Positions 25,294 to 32,532 of a stretch of 32,532 nucleotides of DNA are shown here, piece after piece. Each line of letters opens with the position of its first letter. Position 1 is the stretch's first letter. The translations under genes and the position numbers were made by a program. Source of the DNA: Candidatus Cryptobacteroides intestinigallinarum (GTDB lineage Bacteria > Bacteroidota > Bacteroidia > Bacteroidales > UBA932); the NCBI GenBank assembly GCA_017694785.1, contig JADIMK010000086.1:1-32532 (forward strand). Reading direction: 5' to 3'. The notes under the pieces were generated by a model that had not been told where the DNA came from, did not search any database, and was given only the letters and a program-made list of their open reading frames with translations.

Positions 25294-26037
25294 TTATGTA
25301 TAAAGCCCGCCGTTTACTGATATCACCTCTCCCGTGATATACCCGGCTTCCTCTGAAGCCAGGAAGCCCACGGCTGCTGCGACTTCTTCAGGTTTTCCGA
25401 ACCTTCCGGCCGGAATCTGCTTCCTGAGCTCCGCTTCATCAAGGTCCTTTGTCATGTCAGTGGCTATGAAGCCTGGAGCGACAGCGTTGACAGTGACTTT
25501 CTTGCGGGCAGTCTCCTGCGCGAGAGCCTTTGTTGCCGCTATAAGCCCGCCTTTTGCGGCAGAATAGTTCGTCTGGCCCGGCAGGCCTTTGATGCCTGAC
25601 AGAGATGTTATGTTTATTATACGTCCGTATCTTGATACAAGCATATCCTTGAGCAGGAATCTCGTGACGTTGAGGAAGCCCTTGAGCGTGACATCAGTGA
25701 CAGCATTCCAGTCGCTGTCTTCCATCCAGATGAGCAGGCTGTCCCTACGCAGCCCGGCATTGTTGACGAGCACCGAGACATAATCATCAGGATGTGAACT
25801 TTTCCATGCTGACAATGCTGTCTCCACAGCTTCCCTGTCTGCGACATCGAACTTCATCAGTTCCCCCTCCCGGCCAACCTGACGGATAGCATCAAGGACC
25901 TTGGCTGCTTCCTCGTCGTTGCTCCTGTAGTTTATGAGGATATTGAAGCCCATAGATGCCAGCTTCAGGCACACTGCCCGTCCGATTCCACGGCTGCCTC
26001 CTGTGACAAGTGCGTATTTTGTGTCTTTCCCTTCCAT
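25294..26037 (-). CDS. 3-oxoacyl-ACP reductase, FabG-like short-chain dehydrogenase
   Basis: This 247-residue classical SDR has the cofactor loop GGSRGIG (13-19), NNAG (92-95) and the catalytic set Ser145, Tyr158, Lys162 (YSAAK). The C-terminus GYITGEVISVNGG matches FabG closely. It should reduce the 3-oxo intermediate after each condensation using NADPH. It begins only 2 nt after the stop of the ammonia-lyase gene, so the two are in one transcript. Because it sits inside the cluster it is probably pathway-specific; the cell's general FabG would be elsewhere. Confident call. Confidence 0.93.
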   Translation of the reverse strand: MEGKDTKYALVTGGSRGIGRAVCLKLASMGFNILINYRSNDEEAAKVLDAIRQVGREGELMKFDVADREAVETALSAWKSSHPDDYVSVLVNNAGLRRDSLLIWMEDSDWNAVTDVTLKGFLNVTRFLLKDMLVSRYGRIINITSLSGIKGLPGQTNYSAAKGGLIAATKALAQETARKKVTVNAVAPGFIATDMTKDLDEAELRKQIPAGRFGKPEEVAAAVGFLASEEAGYITGEVISVNGGLYT

Positions 26038-26039
26038 AG

Positions 26040-27569
26040 TCAGAATTCCTGTTTCCTGTCCATGATATATTCAACGACCTTATGCATCTGCCTGTACCTC
26101 GGCTTGTCGTCCTTGAATGAAGGTATGATTGCCCGGACATCGTCATACAGTTTCCTTGTCACAGGAGAGAGACTTCCCGCAAGACCGAGACAGTCGACTG
26201 CCTGCGCGAGCGCGACAAGGTGTATTGCCGTGACCTGAAATGAATTCTCTATAACCTTCTTTGCAAGAAGAGCAGAGTTGGTGCCCATGCTGACGATATC
26301 CTGGTTGTCATTGTTGTTCGGTATGCTGTGCACATACATCGGGTTTGAAAGAGTCTGGCACTCGGCAGTCGTGGAAGTTGCAGTAAACTGAAACGCCTGC
26401 ATGCCGTAGTTGAGCCCCAGCACACCCATATTGACGAACGGAGGAAGTATCCCGTTGATCTTGTCATGCATGAGATAGTTGAGCTGTCTCTCGCACATCA
26501 TCGTCATCTTTGTCACTGCTATCTTTAGCTTGTCCATCTCAAATGAGACATAGTCACCATGGAAATTGCCTCCATGATATACATTTCCAGTCTCTGGATC
26601 GACAATAGGATTGTCACAAGCTGAATTGGTCTCATCCACCAGCACCCTGGCCGCATTGTCCAGTTCATCCAGCACCGGTCCGAGAATCTGAGGCACACAA
26701 CGAAGCGAGTAGTAAGGCTGCACCTTATGGCCGAACTGCTTCTCCGTATGATGGCCGTTATACAGCTCTGCGGATCGCTGTCTGAGACACTTGCTGCCTT
26801 CTGCGTCACTGCGCATCATTGCGGCTACCTTTATCTGACCTTCATGCCTCTTTGTCGCATTCAGCACCTCAGACATCAGGTCATCATAGGATGAAGCGAC
26901 CTCGTTTATCAGTACTGACGCCGTTACCACAGTCCTGAAAAGACGGCGGGCATATATCAGATTGACAAGACCGATACCTGTCATGACCGACGTGCCGTTG
27001 GTAACCGAAAGGCCATCCCTGGTCTTTATGACAAGAGGTTTTATACCGAGCTTTTCAAGGACAGGCGCAGTATCCTGCAGCTTTCCGCCGTAGAACACCT
27101 CGCCCTCGCCTATCAATGCAAGAGCGATATGTGCAAGCTGCACAAGATCTCCGCTTGCTCCCACACTCCCATGCTCCGGAATATAAGGACATACTCCCTT
27201 GTTTATGAACTCAGTCAGTTCATTGACAAGGTCCATGCTAATCCCTGACTTGCCCTGGAGAAACGTCATCAGCCTGGCGAGCATGGCGCCCCTGACATAG
27301 AGCTCCGGAAGAGGGGTACCGGCCCCTGTAGCATGGCTTCTGATTATATTGTATTGAAGTTCAATAAGAGAATCGTCGTCCACCCTGTACTGGGCCATCG
27401 GCCCGAAACCGGTATTGATGCCGTATATGATCTTGTCCTTTTCGAAATCCTTCAGGAAACGGAAACTTTCATCAACGAGTCCGGCTGCTGCTTCCGAAAT
27501 ACGGACCGGCTCACCTTCAAATAAAATCTTTTCTATGGACGCCAAGTCTATGCTGGTCCCGACTACCAT
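26040..27569 (-). CDS. Aromatic amino acid ammonia-lyase (HAL/TAL family), first gene of the aryl polyene operon
   Basis: The start was set at ATG 27569 because a strong GGGAGG lies 5 nt before it; the longer frame begins with a TTG five codons upstream. The 509-residue product carries the MIO-forming Ala138-Ser139-Gly140 in GSVGASGDLVQLAHIALAL and a catalytic Tyr49 in IYGINTGFG. It also shows QYNIIRSHATG (Ser78-His79) at the substrate-selecting position and NGTSVMTGIG, and in the C-terminal half the helical FTATSTTAECQ segment. Ser-His at 78-79 is the histidine-ammonia-lyase pattern; classical tyrosine enzymes often have His-Leu. Its place at the head of this cluster suggests it makes p-coumarate from tyrosine as starter, but cinnamate or urocanate cannot be ruled out from the motif. 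Not part of a hut operon here. Confidence 0.88.
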   Translation of the reverse strand: MVVGTSIDLASIEKILFEGEPVRISEAAAGLVDESFRFLKDFEKDKIIYGINTGFGPMAQYRVDDDSLIELQYNIIRSHATGAGTPLPELYVRGAMLARLMTFLQGKSGISMDLVNELTEFINKGVCPYIPEHGSVGASGDLVQLAHIALALIGEGEVFYGGKLQDTAPVLEKLGIKPLVIKTRDGLSVTNGTSVMTGIGLVNLIYARRLFRTVVTASVLINEVASSYDDLMSEVLNATKRHEGQIKVAAMMRSDAEGSKCLRQRSAELYNGHHTEKQFGHKVQPYYSLRCVPQILGPVLDELDNAARVLVDETNSACDNPIVDPETGNVYHGGNFHGDYVSFEMDKLKIAVTKMTMMCERQLNYLMHDKINGILPPFVNMGVLGLNYGMQAFQFTATSTTAECQTLSNPMYVHSIPNNNDNQDIVSMGTNSALLAKKVIENSFQVTAIHLVALAQAVDCLGLAGSLSPVTRKLYDDVRAIIPSFKDDKPRYRQMHKVVEYIMDRKQEF

Positions 27570-27574
27570 GTAAA

Positions 27575-27580
27575 CCTCCC
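27575..27580 (-). promoter_or_regulatory. Strong Shine-Dalgarno of the ammonia-lyase gene
   Basis: GGGAGG (read on the - strand) sits 5 nt before ATG 27569. Most genes of this window lack such a match, as usual in Bacteroidota, so this one supports the ATG at 27569 over the upstream TTG. Confidence 0.65.
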
Positions 27581-27582
27581 GC

Positions 27583-27606
27583 AAAAACTACAGGGAAGCA
27601 CCCTGT
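27583..27606 (-). terminator. Leader hairpin followed by T5 before the ammonia-lyase gene (possible attenuator)
   Basis: On the - strand ACAGGG-TGCTT-CCCTGT (27606-27590) forms a 6-bp stem with a 5-nt loop, then AG and TTTTT (27587-27583). This is the layout of a short intrinsic terminator. It lies between the predicted promoter and the Shine-Dalgarno, about 14 nt before the start codon's SD region. If it folds in the nascent RNA it could cut short transcription of the 22-kb operon. The stem is short, so strength is uncertain. Confidence 0.5.
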
Positions 27607-27625
27607 GTAAAAATGATACTTACAT

Positions 27626-27657
27626 CCGGCCGCAATACTCTTCCGCTCACCCGGCCG
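27626..27657. repeat. Pair of CCGGCCG repeats at the predicted transcription start
   Basis: CCGGCCG occurs at 27626-27632 and again at 27651-27657, 25 nt apart start to start. CGGCCG is self-complementary, so the two copies could pair in the 5' end of the leader RNA or serve as protein-binding half-sites. The right copy lies where transcription from the predicted promoter should begin. Confidence 0.5.
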
Positions 27658-27664
27658 TATTTTG

Positions 27665-27696
27665 CAAAAATAAGTAAATTTAGATTAAGTTACAAC
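27665..27696 (-). promoter_or_regulatory. Bacteroidota-type promoter of the aryl polyene operon
   Basis: On the - strand TTG (27695-27693, preceded by G) is followed after 20 nt by TATTTTTG (27672-27665). This is an exact fit to the TTG-N19-21-TAnnTTTG pattern of the Bacteroidota housekeeping sigma factor. Transcription should start near 27658, giving a leader of about 90 nt before ATG 27569 that contains the repeat pair, the T5 hairpin and the strong ribosome site. It is the only convincing promoter I saw upstream of the gene row. Confidence 0.7.
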
Positions 27697-27770
27697 TTGC
27701 ACGGAATCCGATACTGCTGAGGGGAGATGTTTGTTCAGTGCCACATGACAACATGCAGGAAAAGGCGACA

Positions 27771-27817
27771 GAAGCGGATTGAGGGCGCCTCAAATACAGG
27801 CTCCTCCAGTCCGCTTC
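27771..27817. terminator. Nested inverted repeats downstream of enolase
   Basis: GAAGCGGA (27771-27778) and TCCGCTTC (27810-27817) are an exact 8-bp inverted repeat. Nested inside is TTGAGG-GCG-CCTCAA (27779-27793), stem 6, loop 3. The structure starts about 50 nt beyond the enolase stop and is the likely 3' end of its transcript, though only a TTTT follows on the - strand. The remainder of 27570-27869 holds the operon leader described separately and no gene. Confidence 0.45.
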
Positions 27818-27869
27818 ATGATGATATCATAGGGTATCCGTCATGGACTCACCCCATTGCAGAGAACAT

Positions 27870-29237
<1,368 letters not shown>

Positions 29238-29257
29238 TCAATGCAATACCCGTACCA

Positions 29258-29287
29258 TTGCCGTAAAGAAGATTCAGACTATATTTG
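29258..29287 (+). promoter_or_regulatory. Promoter of the DUF454 gene
   Basis: TTG (29258-29260), 19 nt, then TATATTTG (29280-29287): an exact Bacteroidota -33/-7 arrangement. Transcription would begin about 20 nt before ATG 29313, supporting that start over the longer frame from 29196. Confidence 0.7.
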
Positions 29288-29312
29288 CAGACAGAATGAC
29301 ACGACAGCAGCG

Positions 29313-29669
29313 ATGAAGATCTTCTATATAATCTCAGGATCGTTATGCGTGGCTCTCGGAGCCATAGGCATCTTCCTTCCTCTGCTGCCCACTGTCCCCT
29401 TCCTGCTTCTTGCGGCATTCCTGTACTGCCGGGGCTCTGAAAAGCTCTATGTCTGGCTCACCGGGCACAGGATATTCGGAAGATACATTTCAGAATACAG
29501 GGAAAACCGGGCCATGCCTCTGAAAGCAAAGGTCATATCGCTGGCCCTGCTGTGGACCGGCATACCGGCCGTCATGATATTCCATGTCCCATGCCTGTGG
29601 GGGAAGCTTCTTCTGGGGGCAGTGCTCGCAGGAGTCACGATATACATCCTGAGCCTGAAGACAGCCTGA
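29313..29669 (+). CDS. DUF454 (YbaN-like) inner-membrane protein
   Basis: From ATG 29313 the product has 118 residues. It shows the DUF454 pattern: a helix with SGSLCVALGAIGIFLPLLPTVPFLLLAAFLYCRGS, then LYVWLTGHRIFGRYISEYRENRAMPLKAKV, and two further hydrophobic segments. The function of the family is unknown; E. coli YbaN is the reference member. The predicted promoter lies just upstream. The 3' end overlaps the convergent gene on the - strand by 35 nt. The upstream extension to 29196 would cover the promoter and was left out. Confidence 0.88.
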   Translation: MKIFYIISGSLCVALGAIGIFLPLLPTVPFLLLAAFLYCRGSEKLYVWLTGHRIFGRYISEYRENRAMPLKAKVISLALLWTGIPAVMIFHVPCLWGKLLLGAVLAGVTIYILSLKTA

Positions 29670-30318
29670 CAGCCTCACGGAAGAATGTCCTGCACATGCT
29701 GCGGCTGATCCCATGGCATGAAATCCCGCCTGAGCGCATGTCACAGACATAAAGGCTGTCGATGAGTGAGAGATAGAGATGGCTGTACGATACTTCCAGG
29801 CCTTTCTGCAGTTCTGACGTATATCCTGCGGCGAGAGACACTTCCTCTTCACTGAGATGGTCCTTGCAGAAGACATAGAGGCCGAATTCCCTGAAATTTC
29901 CGTAGAATCCTGAACCGACCTTCTCCACCTTGCTTCCGATGATACGCCTCAGTGGCTGCGCCAGGGCCCAGTACTGATATTCCTTCTTACCTATATATCT
30001 TCCTCCGCGCAGACCATAGGCATATCCGCTTTCAAGGATGCTCCGGTTGTCTTCTTCCGCATCGTCGTCCTCCGCATTGCCATCCTCGGTCCCTGAGTCC
30101 GGATCCAGCATACCGGCCATCTCCAGAAGCAGACTGTCAGCAACTTTCTTGCTTTCTTCCATTGCCCTTGTCACTTCGATGCCGAGGGAATGGTCCGGCA
30201 TCTGGAGATCAGGACGGTCTTCATTGACCAGTCCTGAGTATCTTTCACCCAGTAGAGTCCTGAGTGTAATCATCGCATATCGCTCAAAGAAACAGGTGTT
30301 GAATTTAGGTCCGGCCAT
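29635..30318 (-). CDS. Uncharacterised cytoplasmic protein with a nuclease-like motif
   Basis: I do not recognise the family. The 227-residue product has NEDRPDLQMPDHSLGIEVTRAM near residue 32-52, which resembles the core of PD-(D/E)xK-fold proteins (Asp, then Glu-x-Thr on the next strand), followed by an acidic low-complexity stretch (TEDGNAEDDDAEEDNR). The rest (GFYGNFREFGLYVFCKDHLSEEEV, then a helical C-terminus) looks like a folded alpha/beta domain. No signal peptide or membrane helix. A promoter-like TTG-N19-TATCTTTC lies upstream. The nuclease idea is weak because Lys is replaced by Thr at the last motif position. An ATG at 30273 (MITLRT) is an alternative start. Confidence 0.65.
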   Translation of the reverse strand: MAGPKFNTCFFERYAMITLRTLLGERYSGLVNEDRPDLQMPDHSLGIEVTRAMEESKKVADSLLLEMAGMLDPDSGTEDGNAEDDDAEEDNRSILESGYAYGLRGGRYIGKKEYQYWALAQPLRRIIGSKVEKVGSGFYGNFREFGLYVFCKDHLSEEEVSLAAGYTSELQKGLEVSYSHLYLSLIDSLYVCDMRSGGISCHGISRSMCRTFFREAVRLSSGSGCIS

Positions 30319-30368
30319 ATAGGATGCTGTTTTTAGCTATCAGTGGATACATATTCATTTTTATCCAT

Positions 30369-30398
30369 GAAAGATAGTCATTTTTCAGATACCGGCAA
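30369..30398 (-). promoter_or_regulatory. Probable promoter of the - strand gene starting at 30318
   Basis: On the - strand TTG (30398-30396) is followed after 19 nt by TATCTTTC (30376-30369), one base off TAnnTTTG. It would give a leader of about 40-45 nt. Confidence 0.5.
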
Positions 30399-30429
30399 AA
30401 TCATGGACGGGACTGAAAATTTCTTTTGG

Positions 30430-30445
30430 CGACAACCTCTTGTCG
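30430..30445. promoter_or_regulatory. Inverted repeat upstream of the methylmalonyl-CoA operon promoter
   Basis: CGACAA-CCTC-TTGTCG is a perfect 6-bp inverted repeat with a 4-nt centre, 31 nt before the -7 element of the + strand operon and upstream of the divergent promoter on the other side. It could be an operator shared by both, or chance. Confidence 0.35.
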
Positions 30446-30476
30446 GCAAACTGGTCATTTATTGAAAAAAAGAATT

Positions 30477-30484
30477 TATATTTG
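30477..30484 (+). promoter_or_regulatory. -7 element of the carboxyltransferase operon
   Basis: TATATTTG matches TAnnTTTG exactly and lies 48 nt before ATG 30532. A TTG at the expected 19-21 nt upstream is missing (the nearest are 12 nt away or are TGG), so the promoter may need an activator or have a weak -33. Confidence 0.55.
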
Positions 30485-30531
30485 CATGATTTAGAATATC
30501 TGATTGTCATTAATACTTAAAAATACATACT

Positions 30532-32094
30532 ATGAGTATTCAACAGGAAAAGATCAAAGAGCTCGTCGAGCGCAGGGCCAAGGCACGCATGGGCGGAGGC
30601 CAGAAAAGAATCGACGCCCAGCACCAGAAAGGGAAATTCACAGCCCGTGAAAGGATTGCAATGCTTCTCGATGAGGGCAGCTTTGAAGAATACGACATGT
30701 TCGTACAGCACCGCTGCACCAACTTCGGCATGGAGAAGACAAAATTCGACGGAGACGGTGTGGTTACAGGCCACGGCACGATAGCCGGAAGGTCCGTATA
30801 TGTCTTCGCACAGGACTTCACTGTCTCAGGAGGCTCCCTTTCAGAGACCATGGCGCAGAAGATCTGCAAAGTGATGGACATGGCAATGAAGAACGGGGCA
30901 CCTTGCATCGGCCTCAACGACTCAGGCGGAGCGCGTATCCAGGAAGGTATCTGCGCACTTGCTGGCTTCGGTGAGATTTTCCAGAGAAATATCATGGCGT
31001 CAGGTGTAGTGCCTCAGATCTCAGGTATCTTCGGACCTTGCGCCGGCGGTGCAGTCTATTCACCAGCCCTTACAGACTTCAACATCATGGTGAAAAACAC
31101 TTCATACATGTTCCTCACAGGTCCTGGTGTCGTGAAGACAGTGACAGGTGAAGTAGTGACACAGGAAGAGCTCGGAGGAGCAAGCGTACATGCCACCAAG
31201 AGCGGTGTAGCACACTTTGCCGCAGAAAATGAGCAGGACGGCATACAGATCATCAAGGATCTCCTTAGCTTCCTGCCTCAGAACAACATGGAAGAAGCTC
31301 CGGTAGTCCCTACCGACGACCCTGTCGGAAGAGTCGATGACAGCCTCAACGACATCATTCCTGACAGCCCTAACAAGCCATACGACATGTACAAGGTCAT
31401 CGGAAGCATCGTCGATGACGGCAAGTTCTTCGAAATACACAAGAACTGGGCAAAGAACATCATCATAGGCTTCGCCCACATGAACGGACGTTCAGTCGGC
31501 ATTGTGGCCAACCAGCCTAAGATACTTGCAGGTGTGCTTGACATCAACGCTTCCCGCAAGGCAGCCCGCTTCGTACGTTTCTGTGACGCATTCAACATCC
31601 CGCTCGTTACCCTCGTAGATGTCCCGGGCTTCCTCTGCGGAACACAGCAGGAATACGGCGGAATCATCGTACACGGAGCAAAGCTCCTTTATGCATACGG
31701 AGAAGCTACTGTGCCTAAGGTGACCGTCACCCTCAGAAAGTCCTACGGAGGCTCCCACATCGTCATGAGCTGCAAGCAGCTCCGCGGCGACATCAACTAT
31801 GCATGGCCATCTGCCAACATCGCCGTGATGGGTGCAGACGGTGCAGTTGAGATCCTCTACTCGAAGGAAATCAAGGCAATCGAGGACCCTGCAGAGAAGG
31901 CCCGCGTGGCAGAGCAGAAGAAGACAGAGTACAACGACCTCTTCTGCAACCCTTACCAGGCAGCAAGCTACGGCTACATCGATGATGTCATCGAGCCTCG
32001 CAACACAAGGTTCCGCGTCATCCGCGCCCTCGAGCAGCTTGCCGGCAAGAAGCAGACAAACCCTGCCAAGAAGCACGACAACCTGCCTCTGTAA
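30532..32094 (+). CDS. mmdA: Methylmalonyl-CoA decarboxylase / propionyl-CoA carboxylase carboxyltransferase subunit
   Basis: This 520-residue carboxyltransferase has two crotonase-like lobes. The first has [17 protein letters not shown] (about 167-183) and [13 protein letters not shown]; the second has [27 protein letters not shown] and [10 protein letters not shown] (about 403-412), the two oxyanion-hole regions. The N-terminus ([25 protein letters not shown]) is that of acyl-CoA carboxylase beta chains. It moves CO2 between biotin and (methylmalonyl/propionyl)-CoA in the succinate-to-propionate route of Bacteroidales, or in the reverse carboxylation. The following genes, an OadG-tail-like protein and a biotin carrier, support the decarboxylase complex. 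Codons such as CGC, CTC and ATC seem more frequent than in the aryl polyene genes, as expected for a strongly expressed gene. Confidence 0.93.
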   Translation: MSIQQEKIKELVERRAKARMGGGQKRIDAQHQKGKFTARERIAMLLDEGSFEEYDMFVQHRCTNFGMEKTKFDGDGVVTGHGTIAGRSVYVFAQDFTVSGGSLSETMAQKICKVMDMAMKNGAPCIGLNDSGGARIQEGICALAGFGEIFQRNIMASGVVPQISGIFGPCAGGAVYSPALTDFNIMVKNTSYMFLTGPGVVKTVTGEVVTQEELGGASVHATKSGVAHFAAENEQDGIQIIKDLLSFLPQNNMEEAPVVPTDDPVGRVDDSLNDIIPDSPNKPYDMYKVIGSIVDDGKFFEIHKNWAKNIIIGFAHMNGRSVGIVANQPKILAGVLDINASRKAARFVRFCDAFNIPLVTLVDVPGFLCGTQQEYGGIIVHGAKLLYAYGEATVPKVTVTLRKSYGGSHIVMSCKQLRGDINYAWPSANIAVMGADGAVEILYSKEIKAIEDPAEKARVAEQKKTEYNDLFCNPYQAASYGYIDDVIEPRNTRFRVIRALEQLAGKKQTNPAKKHDNLPL

Positions 32095-32158
32095 CCAGAG
32101 TATTAATAAGGCTCTCCGGACCATGGTCTGGTCCGGCAGCCATAAAAGCTGAAGCAAA

Positions 32159-32377
32159 ATGAATGAAATGACACCGGAAAAGGCTTTCGAACTCACCGCT
32201 ACCCTTGACAAGGGCATAGGCGGAGAAATCTGCGCAGCCATTGCAATGGCCCTTGACCGCTGCATGGCAGACGAAGTCCACGACCAGGAAAGTTATGTGC
32301 TCACCATAAAGCAGCCGGCATCCTCCGCATGGACATCAAGGCTCGCAACCCTGCGCCAGCTTCCTGAAAGAAAATAA
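32159..32377 (+). CDS. Small accessory subunit resembling the soluble tail of OadG
   Basis: In this 72-residue protein the stretch VHDQESYVLTIKQPASSAWTSRLATLR resembles the cytoplasmic tail of the gamma subunit of sodium-pump decarboxylases (HDEES..LTIK..SPW pattern). The N-terminal membrane helix of OadG is absent: the start MNEMTPEKAFELTATLDKGIGGEI is hydrophilic. It lies 64 nt after the carboxyltransferase gene and 29 nt before the biotin carrier gene, the usual place for gamma. It probably holds the biotin carrier and carboxyltransferase together. The resemblance is from memory of the family, so moderate confidence. Confidence 0.65.
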   Translation: MNEMTPEKAFELTATLDKGIGGEICAAIAMALDRCMADEVHDQESYVLTIKQPASSAWTSRLATLRQLPERK

Positions 32378-32406
32378 ATCCCGTAACTGAATAAAAAAAC
32401 AAAGGA

Positions 32407-32532
32407 ATGAAACAATATAACTTCAAAATCAACGGCAACGAATACAATGTGACCATCAATTCTGTTGAAGGCAATGTTGCCGATGTGACTGTCGTCGCCA
32501 ACTACAAAGTGGAACTCGGCAACGGCACAGCC
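32407..32532 (+). CDS. Biotin carboxyl carrier subunit, N-terminal fragment
   Basis: Starts MKQYNFKINGNEYNVTINSVEGNVADVTVVANYKVELGN and runs off the window after 42 codons. Bacteroidales biotin carriers of the methylmalonyl-CoA decarboxylase complex begin in just this way (MKxYxFxINGxxYxVxI), before a Pro/Ala-rich linker and the biotin domain with MKM, which lie outside. It is the third gene of the carboxyltransferase operon. An AGGA lies 3 nt before the ATG. Confidence 0.85.
   Translation, partial: MKQYNFKINGNEYNVTINSVEGNVADVTVVANYKVELGNGTA

Noticed and set aside
25261..25300. TATATTTG just before the FabF-like gene at 25251 as an internal promoter
   Set aside because: The -7 match would place the transcript start at or inside the start codon, and no TTG is 19-21 nt upstream.
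31492..32265. 257-residue - strand open frame opposite the carboxyltransferase
   Set aside because: Leu/Val/Cys-rich antisense translation of a strongly coded gene, with no motif.

Overview
The window looks like chromosomal DNA of a Bacteroidota bacterium, most likely a Bacteroidales. The reasons are perfect or near-perfect TAnnTTTG -7 promoter elements with TTG about 19-20 nt upstream, a propionate/methylmalonyl-CoA carboxyltransferase locus next to enolase, and the make-up of the biosynthetic cluster. I cannot name a genus. I saw no tRNA, rRNA, insertion sequence, phage gene or CRISPR array.

Left end (1-4249, + strand): the 3' end of a periplasmic adaptor (HlyD/YbhG type), two separate ATPases that match the two halves of the YbhF protein, and two ABC-2 permeases (YbhS/YbhR type). 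Together they form a tripartite-type ABC exporter operon. A secreted protein of unknown function follows on the - strand (4318-4923).

Centre (5070-27569, - strand): about 22.5 kb holding 20 tightly packed genes, read from right to left. Their content is that of an aryl polyene (APE) pathway. An aromatic amino acid ammonia-lyase and a PaaK-like adenylate-forming ligase would make and activate the aryl starter. Two acyl carrier proteins, three ketosynthases, a cysteine-less ketosynthase-like partner, a FabG-type ketoreductase, an ApeP-like hotdog dehydratase and a 4HBT thioesterase would extend it into a polyene. An O-methyltransferase-like protein, an LpxL-like acyltransferase, a GT2-DUF2062 protein, a polysaccharide deacetylase, a LolA-like carrier, a lipoprotein, a giant MMPL/RND-PlsC-methyltransferase fusion, a CrtI-like FAD oxidoreductase and a membrane-anchored C45 (Ntn) acyltransferase/amidase-like protein would decorate it, attach it to a lipid and export it. 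Eight junctions are four-base ATGA overlaps, so the set is probably transcribed and translated as one unit. A good promoter, a leader hairpin followed by T5 and a strong Shine-Dalgarno lie before the first gene. The dialkylresorcinol genes darA/darB typical of flexirubin loci are absent, so an APE-lipid is the better reading.

Right end (27870-32532): enolase (- strand), a DUF454 membrane protein (+), an uncharacterised protein with a nuclease-like motif (-), and then a + strand methylmalonyl-CoA decarboxylase / propionyl-CoA carboxylase operon. That operon holds the carboxyltransferase, a small OadG-tail-like protein without a membrane anchor, and the start of a biotin carrier protein that runs off the window.

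The most interesting points are the composition and fusions of the APE operon, including a deacetylase, glycosyltransferase and two acyltransferase types that hint at an amino-sugar-linked polyene lipid. The possible leader attenuator and the complementary loss of ATPase motifs in the split YbhF pair also deserve a look.
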